A DNA stretch of 5,443 nt, taken from assembly GCA_026416065.1 (NCBI GenBank), contig JAOAFW010000281.1, positions 1-5,443 of the forward strand, given 5' to 3'. Numbering within the stretch: position 1 is the first letter of the stretch; every line of letters begins with the position of its first letter. Source of the DNA: Fimbriimonadales bacterium (GTDB taxonomy: Bacteria; Armatimonadota; Fimbriimonadia; Fimbriimonadales; GBS-DC). The position numbers and the translations under genes were made by a program. Shown here piece by piece: positions 1 to 4,857 of this stretch. The notes under the pieces are model-generated. The model did no database searches. It had not been told where the DNA came from and saw only the letters and a program-made list of their open reading frames with translations.

Positions 1-499
1 CCCTGTAGAGTTCGTGGTGGGCGCGCTGCGGCAAGTGGGCGTGGGCGAGCGACTGCGTACAGTTAACCCGGACGACGGCGCGGGGCAACGCCTGCTGGCG
101 GCGTACCTCAGACTGGCGACGCAGTGGACACGCCGTATCGGGCAGTTCTTGCTCTACCCACCCGATGTGGCAGGCTGGGAGGGGGGCAAGGCGTGGATTA
201 GCTCCACCACCATGCTGGAGCGCATGCGCTTCGCCGAGTTCCTGCTGCCCGACCGACGGGGCGTGGGCTTCGCGACGCTGAACGAGTTGGTGGGCTTGCC
301 CGCCCCGCGCACGCCGGAAGAGTTTGTGCAACGGTTGGAGACCGTGCTGGATGCGCCCCTGCAACCTCGCACGCGCCAGAGCCTGCTGGAGTATCTGGGA
401 AAACGCGGGGGAACCAACGCCCTGAGCCAGCGCGACCGTCAAACCGTACAGGGCGCGTTGCAAATCGTGTTCAGCGCGGCAGAGTATCAGATGTTGTAA
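1..499 (+). CDS. DUF1800 family protein, C-terminal part (5' end outside window)
   Basis: The reading frame is open from the first base and ends at TAA 497-499, so about 165 C-terminal residues are visible. A GTG at 14 is inside the gene: the codons before it still read PVEFV, and PVEFVVGALR is the conserved DUF1800 block. Further along come PPDVAGW, GGKAWIS and a run of small/hydroxyl residues leading into LERMRFAEFLL, also typical of this family, and the protein ends in AEYQML, matching the usual '(P/A)E(F/Y)Q' end. DUF1800 proteins are generally long, exported proteins of unknown biochemical role, often encoded beside a DUF1501 protein. No DUF1501 gene follows here, so any partner would lie upstream. 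The family call is firm; the function is unknown. The N-terminus, signal peptide and promoter cannot be seen. Confidence 0.88.
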   Translation, partial: PVEFVVGALRQVGVGERLRTVNPDDGAGQRLLAAYLRLATQWTRRIGQFLLYPPDVAGWEGGKAWISSTTMLERMRFAEFLLPDRRGVGFATLNELVGLPAPRTPEEFVQRLETVLDAPLQPRTRQSLLEYLGKRGGTNALSQRDRQTVQGALQIVFSAAEYQML

Positions 500-539
500 A
501 AATACCCGAGGGAAGGCTGGTCCGCTCCCCTCGGGCTTT
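498..539. terminator. Bidirectional terminator-like hairpin after the DUF1800 gene
   Basis: CCCGAGGG (505-512) pairs perfectly with CCCTCGGG (528-535) around a 15-nt loop. Read on the plus strand the stem is followed only by CTTTG, a weak U-tract. Read on the minus strand it is followed by TATTTTTAC, a much better U-tract. It starts 5 nt after the DUF1800 stop, so it probably ends that transcript and may also stop antisense transcripts. Confidence 0.6.
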
Positions 540-548
540 GGCAGGCAC

Positions 549-576
549 GGCAGGGACTTTGCCCTGTCTTTGTGTT
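549..576 (+). terminator. Second possible terminator hairpin
   Basis: GGCAGGG (549-555) pairs with CCCTGTC (562-568), including one G-T pair, around loop ACTTTG. The stem is followed by TTTGTGTT, a partly T-rich tail. It lies 50 nt beyond the DUF1800 stop and could be a back-up terminator on the plus strand. The tail is poor, so this is tentative. Confidence 0.35.
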
Positions 577-718
577 AGGCGAAAAGCGTCTTGACTCCCT
601 CAACCGCACGGTTTTTTGGACGGCGCGGAAACCCATCGACGCACTACAACTCACCTCGTGACGCCGCCCGTATGCCTGCCTGACGCACTCCATGATACAA
701 TTCCGAGGAACGCGCCTG

Positions 719-737
719 TTAGGGACTTAAGTCCTAA
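719..737. promoter_or_regulatory. Candidate operator: GGACTTAAGTCC dyad upstream of the reductase
   Basis: GGACTTAAGTCC at 723-734 is a perfect 12-bp palindrome. With one extra G in the left arm the symmetry extends to TTAGG...CCTAA (719-737). It covers the place where the -35 box of the downstream promoter would be, and no good -35 hexamer is present there. Its centre (728.5) lies about 39 nt before the predicted transcription start. That position suits either a class-II type activator or a repressor blocking the -35 region. I cannot name the regulator from sequence alone. Confidence 0.45.
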
Positions 738-753
738 TTCGGCAGACTTCAGG

Positions 754-759
754 TAGAAT
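754..759 (+). promoter_or_regulatory. -10-like box for the reductase-ribE operon, possible leaderless start
   Basis: TAGAAT at 754-759 matches the -10 consensus at five of six positions and ends 8 nt before ATG 768. Transcription would begin at about 766-768, at or next to the start codon, giving a leaderless mRNA. No convincing -35 hexamer sits 16-18 nt upstream; the GGACTT dyad lies there instead. The only purine-rich stretch, AGG at 751-753, is too far from the ATG to be a normal ribosome-binding site and overlaps the -10 region. Confidence 0.45.
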
Positions 760-767
760 TGCGCCGT

Positions 768-1763
768 ATGAACACCGATCTGTATGACATCACGATTATC
801 GGCGGTGGTCCCGTGGGGTTGTTCGGCGCGTTCTATGCCGGCTTACGGGGCATGCGCACCAAGATTATCGACAGCTTGCCCGAACTGGGTGGGCAGCTGA
901 CCGCGTTATATCCTGAAAAGTATGTGTACGATATGCCCGGCTTCCCCGAGGTGTTCGCTAAAGACCTCGCGGTACAAATGATTCGCCAGGCGATGCGCTT
1001 CAAACCGACGGTATGCTTAGAAGAACGGGCAGAGCAACTCCAGCGCACCGACGACGGCTGGGCAATTATCACCGATAAAGGCATCACGCACCACACGCGC
1101 ACGATAGTCATCTGCGCTGGGGCAGGGGCATTCTCACCGCGCAAACTGAACGCCGAAGGCGTCGCCGAGTTCGAGGGCAACGGCGTCTACTACGGCGTGC
1201 GCGACAAGTCCATCTTCGCGGGCAAACGCCTGCTGATTGTCGGTGGGGGCGACTCCGCCGTCGATTGGGCGTTGAACCTTTACCCGATTGCGCAGGAGGT
1301 GACCCTCATACACCGCCGCGACGAGTTCCGCGCTCACGAACACAGTGTTCAAGAGTTGAGACACTCGCCTGTGAGGATACTCACTCCGTATGAAGTGCGT
1401 CGCCTCTGCGGCAACGGCGAACTGGAACGCGCAGTCATCTTTCACAACAAAACGCAAGAAGAGATTGAACTGGCAGTAGACGCCGTGATTTTGAATCTCG
1501 GTTTCGTGGCGACGCTGGGACCCATCAAAAACTGGGGGCTGGAACTGCAGGGCAATCAAATCGTGGTGAATGAGTATATGCTCACGAACGTGCCCGGGGT
1601 GTACGCCGCGGGGGATGTGTGTACCCATCCGGGCAAGCTCAAGCTCATCGCGACGGGCGTCGGCGAGGTCTGTACCGCTGTGAACCACGCCAAGAGCGTG
1701 ATTGACCCCAACGCGAAGATGTTCCCCGGACATAGCAGCGATATGGCACTCCCTGCGCTGTAG
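768..1763 (+). CDS. Ferredoxin/flavodoxin-NADP(+) reductase, type 2 (YumC/TrxB-like)
   Basis: This 331-residue protein is a cytoplasmic FAD enzyme that moves electrons between NADPH and ferredoxin or flavodoxin. FAD-binding GGGPVG lies at residues 12-17, with Asp35 at the end of the second strand and GGQL at 41-44. The NADPH domain has GGGDSAVDWA from about 159 and HRRDEFRAHE at 182-191, whose arginines fit the NADP 2'-phosphate. The second FAD motif, VYAAGD, ends at residue 283, followed by KLKLIATGVGE and a PGHSSD tail typical of the YumC group. The CxxC of thioredoxin reductase between the NADPH motifs is absent, which separates it from TrxB. Length is normal for the family. ATG 768 fits the usual MNTDLYDITIIGGG start; an in-frame TTG at 759 is possible but would overlap the -10 box. 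It is the first gene of an operon with ribE. Confidence 0.9.
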   Translation: MNTDLYDITIIGGGPVGLFGAFYAGLRGMRTKIIDSLPELGGQLTALYPEKYVYDMPGFPEVFAKDLAVQMIRQAMRFKPTVCLEERAEQLQRTDDGWAIITDKGITHHTRTIVICAGAGAFSPRKLNAEGVAEFEGNGVYYGVRDKSIFAGKRLLIVGGGDSAVDWALNLYPIAQEVTLIHRRDEFRAHEHSVQELRHSPVRILTPYEVRRLCGNGELERAVIFHNKTQEEIELAVDAVILNLGFVATLGPIKNWGLELQGNQIVVNEYMLTNVPGVYAAGDVCTHPGKLKLIATGVGEVCTAVNHAKSVIDPNAKMFPGHSSDMALPAL

Positions 1764-1764
1764 C

Positions 1765-1768
1765 GAGG
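1765..1768 (+). promoter_or_regulatory. Shine-Dalgarno sequence of ribE
   Basis: GAGG lies just after the reductase stop codon (TAG 1761-1763) and 10 nt before ATG 1779. With the 15-nt intergenic gap and no separate promoter in it, this supports translation of ribE from the shared mRNA. Confidence 0.55.
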
Positions 1769-1778
1769 CGACCCCATA

Positions 1779-2366
1779 ATGTTTACTGGAATTGTGGAAG
1801 CGACAGGCTTTGTAGAGTCTATCCATGCGCGTCCGGAGGGCGGCGCACGGCTCGCTATTCGCGCGTTTCCGATGGATGTGGGCGAGAGCCTTGCCATCAA
1901 CGGCGTGTGTCTAACTGTGCAGCAGGCGGAGGGCGACCTGCTCTTTTTTGATGCGGTGCTTGAAACCTTGCGTCGCACGAATCTGGGCGACCTGAAAGCG
2001 GGCGATCGGGTGAATCTTGAACGTCCGCTCACGCCCCAAAGCCGTCTGGGTGGGCACTTCGTGCAGGGGCATGTGGACACAACGGCGCGTCTGATCGAGA
2101 TTCGAGAAGCGGGCAACGCGCGCGTGCTGAAGTTTCAGTTAGACGACCTCGCCTACATGCGCTACATCGTGCCCAAAGGCTCTATCGCCGTGGATGGGAT
2201 TAGCTTAACGGTGGTCGATGTGGGGGCGGACTGGTTCACCGTGTGGGTTATCCCCCATACCTGGGAGGTCACGAACCTCGCGCATCGGCAGGTGGGCGAG
2301 CGTGTGAACATCGAGACCGATATTCTGGCGCGCTATGTAGAGCGGTTATTGGCGACACGCGCGTAG
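1779..2366 (+). CDS. ribE: Riboflavin synthase, alpha chain
   Basis: The enzyme converts two molecules of 6,7-dimethyl-8-ribityllumazine into one riboflavin plus a pyrimidinedione, the last step of riboflavin synthesis in the cytoplasm. The 195-residue protein starts with the hallmark MFTGIVE and has the two homologous lumazine-binding barrels of the family. Barrel one contains NGVCLTV (41-47) and GGHFVQGHVDTT (91-102, with His93 and His98). Barrel two contains VPKGSIAVDGISLTV (131-145) and the PHTWEVTNL block (159-167), followed by the conserved NIETDILARYVERL. NGVCLTV and DGISLTV are the matching positions of the internal duplication. Length is at the short end of normal (about 195-215). 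It sits 15 nt after the FAD-dependent reductase, so precursor synthesis and a flavoenzyme are co-transcribed. Other rib genes are not in the window. This gene is called ribE in many bacteria and ribC in E. coli. Confidence 0.95.
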   Translation: MFTGIVEATGFVESIHARPEGGARLAIRAFPMDVGESLAINGVCLTVQQAEGDLLFFDAVLETLRRTNLGDLKAGDRVNLERPLTPQSRLGGHFVQGHVDTTARLIEIREAGNARVLKFQLDDLAYMRYIVPKGSIAVDGISLTVVDVGADWFTVWVIPHTWEVTNLAHRQVGERVNIETDILARYVERLLATRA

Positions 2367-2369
2367 CGT

Positions 2370-2419
2370 CGGTGTTCGCGAACGCCGTCGCCGCCGTAGC
2401 GTCGGCGTCCTCGCCGACG
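2370..2419. terminator. Two adjacent palindromes between convergent ribE and ruvX
   Basis: CGGTGTTCGCGAACGCCG (2370-2387) is palindromic apart from one T-G pair. It is followed by CGTCGGCG (2400-2407) pairing with CGCCGACG (2412-2419) around a TCCT loop. Each palindrome is preceded by GTAGCGTCGG, at 2363-2372 and about 2395-2404, so the unit looks imperfectly duplicated. The pair fills nearly all of the 54-nt gap between the two stop codons. There is no T-tract on either strand, so termination would be by structure, Rho or both; a dispersed repeat is an equally good explanation. Confidence 0.45.
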
Positions 2420-2420
2420 A

Positions 2421-2819
2421 CTACCTGCCCAGTCGTTTCAGATAGGTCTCCAGCAACAGCGCAGCGGCAACAGCGTCTATCACCTGCTCGCGCTTAGTTC
2501 GGCGATATGCACCCTCGCGCAGGCGTCGCTCAGCTTCCTGTGTGGTGAGTCGCTCGTCGAGCAAATCCACGGGGATATTCAATCGTTCTCGCAGCTGACG
2601 AGCAAAAGCTTCCACCTCCTGCACACGCTCGCCTTCCTCGCCCCACATCAGATAGGGCGCGCCCACCACGACGCGCTCAATGCCCTCCTGATGCAGCCAG
2701 CGGACAATCTGCTCGATGTCGTTTGGCAGCACTGCCGAGGGGAACGGGATGCCAATCTCGGTGTTCGCGACGGCGACGCCCACACGCTTCACGCCATAGT
2801 CCAACGCCGCAACGCGCAT
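2421..2819 (-). CDS. ruvX: RuvX/YqgF family nuclease (putative pre-16S rRNA nuclease / Holliday junction resolvase)
   Basis: A small cytoplasmic RNase H-fold protein of 132 residues, normal for the family (about 130-150). YqgF in E. coli is implicated in 16S rRNA 5' maturation; homologues have been described as Holliday-junction resolvases. The signature blocks are all present: LDYGVKRVGVA (6-16, Asp7), VVVGAP (50-55), DERLTTQEA (88-96, Glu89) and DAVAAALLL (115-123, Asp115), giving the expected acidic triad. The glycine-rich turn usually written GLPL is GAPYLMWGEEG here, a mild variant. ATG 2819-2817 overlaps the tdh stop by one base (TGATG). A strong GGGAGGG (2823-2829) inside the last tdh codons serves as Shine-Dalgarno, so translation is probably coupled to tdh. 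Confidence 0.93.
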   Translation of the reverse strand: MRVAALDYGVKRVGVAVANTEIGIPFPSAVLPNDIEQIVRWLHQEGIERVVVGAPYLMWGEEGERVQEVEAFARQLRERLNIPVDLLDERLTTQEAERRLREGAYRRTKREQVIDAVAAALLLETYLKRLGR

Positions 2820-3850
2820 CAGCCCTCCCAGTTCAGCACAATCTTGCCCGCCTGACCCGACGCCATCAACTCAAAGGCGTGTTCGTATTCACACCACGGC
2901 AGCACGTGCGTAATCGCCGGACGCACATCCAATCTGCCCGAATGAAGCAGGCTCTGCATAATCTCCCATGTCTGGAACAGCCGCCTGCCGATAATAGCGT
3001 GGATCTCCACTCCTTTGAAAATCAGCGCGTTCAGGTCCAGCGATACCTGTTGAGAGAACAGCCCCAGTAAGCTGACCTCGCCGCCGGGGCGAATAGTTCG
3101 CGTAATGAGTTCAATAGACGAGGGATGTCCCGACATCTCCAGCGCGACATCGACACCGAGCCTGCCGGTGGCGCGTAAGATGTAGCTTGCTACGTCGTCG
3201 GTGGTGGGGTTCAGTACGGCGTCTGCGCCCATGCGCAGGGCGAGTTCGGCGCGGTAGGGGCGCACTTCCGTAGCGATAATCTGCGCCGCACCCAGTGCTT
3301 TCGCCACGCCGATACTGAACAGTCCAATCGCGCCGCAGCCAGTGATAAGCACCGTCGCGCCGCGCACATCGGCGGCGGCTACGGTATGCACCGCGTTGCC
3401 GAGTGGCTCCTGCACGGTAGCGACTTCGGGGGGCAAATTGGGGTCGGTTTTGCACGCGTTCGCCGCGGGAATGACGACATAGGGCGCGAACCCGCCGTCT
3501 ACGTCAACGCCCAGAATGCGCGTGTTCAGACACACATGCGCCTGTCCCTGTCGGCACGGTTTACAGTAGCCACAAACGATGTGGCTCTCCGCTGCGACGA
3601 AATCGCCTACCTGCACGTGTTCTACCTCGTCACCAACGGCTTCCACATACCCACAAAACTCGTGTCCGACAATCAGGGGGGGCTTGAGACGGCTACTCGC
3701 CCAGGCGTCCCACTGGTAGATATGCAGGTCAGTTCCGCAGATCGAGGAACGAGTCACGCGGATTAATACATCGCGCCTACCTATAGACGGTTCAGGAACC
3801 TCACGCACTGCCAGCCCTGCGCCGGGCTGGGTTTTACAGATCGCCTTCAT
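2819..3850 (-). CDS. tdh: L-threonine 3-dehydrogenase (zinc, NAD+-dependent)
   Basis: A medium-chain, zinc-dependent alcohol dehydrogenase of 343 residues, nearly the same length as E. coli Tdh. It oxidises L-threonine to 2-amino-3-oxobutyrate, which Kbl normally cleaves to glycine and acetyl-CoA. Catalytic zinc ligands Cys38 (SICGTDLHIY) and His63-Glu64 (VGHEF), and structural zinc cysteines 93, 96, 99 and 107, fall at the same positions as I recall for E. coli Tdh. GNAVHT (150-155), the NAD-binding GCGAIG (170-175), acidic Glu194 after the second strand, EMSG and the GRRLFQTW block all fit Tdh rather than sorbitol dehydrogenase. ATG 3850 is chosen because the protein then starts MKAICKTQPG like the family; the frame stays open upstream to 3934, but that stretch contains the promoter and a palindrome. 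No kbl gene is visible. A related sugar-alcohol dehydrogenase is the main alternative. Confidence 0.87.
   Translation of the reverse strand: MKAICKTQPGAGLAVREVPEPSIGRRDVLIRVTRSSICGTDLHIYQWDAWASSRLKPPLIVGHEFCGYVEAVGDEVEHVQVGDFVAAESHIVCGYCKPCRQGQAHVCLNTRILGVDVDGGFAPYVVIPAANACKTDPNLPPEVATVQEPLGNAVHTVAAADVRGATVLITGCGAIGLFSIGVAKALGAAQIIATEVRPYRAELALRMGADAVLNPTTDDVASYILRATGRLGVDVALEMSGHPSSIELITRTIRPGGEVSLLGLFSQQVSLDLNALIFKGVEIHAIIGRRLFQTWEIMQSLLHSGRLDVRPAITHVLPWCEYEHAFELMASGQAGKIVLNWEG
2823..2829 (-). promoter_or_regulatory. Shine-Dalgarno of ruvX embedded in the tdh 3' end
   Basis: On the minus strand GGGAGGG lies within the final Trp-Glu-Gly codons of tdh, 3 nt before the ruvX ATG at 2819. Because the tdh stop and ruvX start share one base, terminating ribosomes can restart directly on ruvX. 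Confidence 0.65.
3811..3835 (+). terminator. Terminator-shaped hairpin antisense to the tdh 5' end
   Basis: CCAGCCC (3811-3817) pairs perfectly with GGGCTGG (3824-3830) around a 6-nt loop, and the plus strand continues GTTTTAC. This has the form of an intrinsic terminator for transcription running against tdh. On the sense strand the same stem lies 20-39 nt after the tdh ATG. It also encodes ordinary Tdh residues, so the structure may be incidental. Confidence 0.3.
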
Positions 3851-3860
3851 CGGTGGCGGG

Positions 3861-3889
3861 ATTATACCAGAATCTCCGATAACTCTTAA
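3861..3889 (-). promoter_or_regulatory. Promoter of the tdh-ruvX operon
   Basis: On the minus strand a perfect TATAAT (3866-3861) is preceded, with a 17-nt spacer, by TTAAGA (3889-3884), matching the -35 consensus at four of six positions. The -10 ends 10 nt before ATG 3850, so the start point (about 3854) leaves a leader of only a few bases. No Shine-Dalgarno is present in the CCCGCCACCG stretch before the ATG. The -35 hexamer is also the end of the 40-nt palindrome at 3884-3923. Confidence 0.65.
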
Positions 3890-3923
3890 TAGGGGCAGAC
3901 ACCCGTGTCTGCCCCTATTAAGA
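3884..3923. repeat. Perfect 19-bp inverted repeat (40-nt palindrome)
   Basis: TCTTAATAGGGGCAGACAC (3884-3902) is exactly complementary to 3905-3923, leaving only CC between the arms. As RNA it would be a long, very stable hairpin. It lies between the 3' end of the dockerin gene and the tdh promoter, whose -35 it overlaps. The A/T-rich outer ends and GC-rich centre resemble a bidirectional terminator or a dispersed hairpin repeat; there is no run of T after either arm. Confidence 0.85.
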
Positions 3924-4001
3924 TTCACTGCCAATATAATCTAAGGCTATCTCGGGCGATAGTCGTGCTTCGGTCGTGGCAACAGTTCTTGCAGTGCAAC
4001 C

Positions 4002-4775
4002 TTAACCTTCCAGACCGAAGTTGAACAACACAATCAGCAAATCCGCGTCGTCGACAATCCCGTCACCGTTCACATCGTTGGCAGCATCGCTCGTGCCAAA
4101 GTTGAACAGCACAATCAGTAGGTCGGCATCGTCCACGACGCAGTCGTTGTTCAGGTTGCCCTGTGATTTAGGCAGCCCACCGCCATAGCCGCGTATATCC
4201 AGCTGAAAAACGTTACCTTCAGTGAAAAAAAGTGGTTGCTCAACGCAAAATGCATATCCTTCCAGTCGCAGGTAGTTGTTCTGATCGCCACCTGTCTCGT
4301 CCATCTGCACTGTCACGCTGCGGTTCAGGCGACCATGAGGGTCTGCTTGGCAGGTAAGCTCGCTTAATCGGAGAGTAATGCGTCCCCAGATGCGTGTTAA
4401 CTTGAAGTTGATATCCGAGCTGCCAATCCTCAAAGTCGTACATTCGTTCGGCGTGGCGTCCATATCCCATCGGATATCGCCGTTGGGCAAAATGGTGGTG
4501 TTCCAGCGCAGCATGTAGTCCGAATTGATGGCGTTCACCAGATCGCGCACACGCAGTTGCCAGTCCAGCCCTGCATTCGGAAGGAACTCGAACCGAAGCG
4601 CGCTGGATCGAAACGAGCCGGATCCGCCAAGTCCACCTGTCAGCACATAGCGTCCGTCGATGATACGAATCGAGAAGTCGCCGCCCCGCTCGAGTTTTTG
4701 AGGCAGTTGTGCGAACGAAGCTGTCACCAGCGCCAGTGCGCTGAACAGTCCCAAAGTTTTCGTCAAGTAGTGCAT
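4002..4775 (-). CDS. Secreted protein with two C-terminal dockerin-type calcium-binding repeats
   Basis: This 257-residue protein has a signal peptide: Lys6, a hydrophobic core (about 8-17) and likely cleavage after Ala22 (TASFA/Q). Residues 23 to about 200 contain three cysteines and many beta-prone stretches, with no family I recognise. The C-terminus holds two repeats of 27-residue period. Their loops at about 207-218 (NLNNDCVVDDAD) and 234-245 (DVNGDGIVDDAD) have D/N at 1, 3, 5, 9 and 12 as in dockerin or EF-hand-like calcium loops, each followed by LLIVLFNFG. In cellulosomes dockerins bind cohesins; outside cellulosomes such repeats often end secreted proteins without a known partner. 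The binding role is inferred. ATG 4775 is chosen because AGGAGAG stands just upstream and the signal peptide begins there; a TTG at 4793 would place that sequence inside the gene. It is monocistronic. Confidence 0.82.
   Translation of the reverse strand: MHYLTKTLGLFSALALVTASFAQLPQKLERGGDFSIRIIDGRYVLTGGLGGSGSFRSSALRFEFLPNAGLDWQLRVRDLVNAINSDYMLRWNTTILPNGDIRWDMDATPNECTTLRIGSSDINFKLTRIWGRITLRLSELTCQADPHGRLNRSVTVQMDETGGDQNNYLRLEGYAFCVEQPLFFTEGNVFQLDIRGYGGGLPKSQGNLNNDCVVDDADLLIVLFNFGTSDAANDVNGDGIVDDADLLIVLFNFGLEG
4018..4154 (-). repeat. Tandem 81-bp coding repeat (dockerin units)
   Basis: Two copies of an 81-bp unit, starting at about 4018 and 4099, encode the paired calcium-binding repeats. The DDADLLIVLFNFG core is identical in protein, yet seven of its thirteen codons differ by synonymous changes. 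The duplication is therefore old and held by selection on protein, not a recent slippage event. Confidence 0.75.
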
Positions 4776-4779
4776 GGTG

Positions 4780-4786
4780 CTCTCCT
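4780..4786 (-). promoter_or_regulatory. Shine-Dalgarno of the dockerin-repeat gene
   Basis: AGGAGAG on the minus strand ends 4 nt before ATG 4775. It settles the start codon for the secreted protein. Confidence 0.75.
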
Positions 4787-4802
4787 GTACCAAGTATCTA
4801 CG

Positions 4803-4808
4803 ATTATA
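4803..4808 (-). promoter_or_regulatory. -10 box of the dockerin-repeat gene
   Basis: A perfect TATAAT (minus strand) predicts transcription from about 4796 and a leader of roughly 20 nt containing the Shine-Dalgarno. No good -35 hexamer is seen at 16-18 nt; a TTAACG at 4836-4831 is 22 nt away, which is too far for a standard promoter. Confidence 0.5.
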
Positions 4809-4857
4809 CCTGCAAAAAGAGTTAATGAGTCGTTAAGGGGCTGTTCAGAAACTCGAG

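Noticed and set aside
602..617. AACC-GCAC-GGTT followed by a T-run, terminator-like
   Set aside because: The stem is only 4 bp (5 with an impossible 2-nt loop), too short to trust, and it is far from any gene end.
487..693. Minus-strand open frame of 68 codons between the DUF1800 and reductase genes
   Set aside because: It runs through two hairpins and into the DUF1800 3' end, has no ribosome-binding site and its protein is Arg/Ser-rich low-information sequence. I see no gene in this intergenic stretch.
591..701. Isolated promoter-like words: TTGACT at 591-596 and TACAAT at 696-701
   Set aside because: Neither has a partner box at a usable spacing.
759..767. TTG start adding three residues to the reductase
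   Set aside because: It overlaps the -10 box; the ATG at 768 matches the usual family N-terminus.
3386..3766. Plus-strand 126-codon frame across tdh
   Set aside because: It is antisense to a well-conserved tdh gene and shows no protein motif.
3851..3934. Extended tdh start, 28 extra residues
   Set aside because: The added stretch covers the promoter and the 40-nt palindrome and is not part of Tdh proteins.
3947..3962. CTATC/GATAG stem downstream of the dockerin gene as a terminator
   Set aside because: Only 5 bp and no T-run follows on the minus strand; the 40-nt palindrome beyond it is a better candidate.
4741..4752. CTGAACAGTCCC as the inverted partner of the transposon-like end at 4837-4848
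   Set aside because: It encodes part of the signal peptide of the dockerin protein, has a mismatch, and too short a match to be meaningful.
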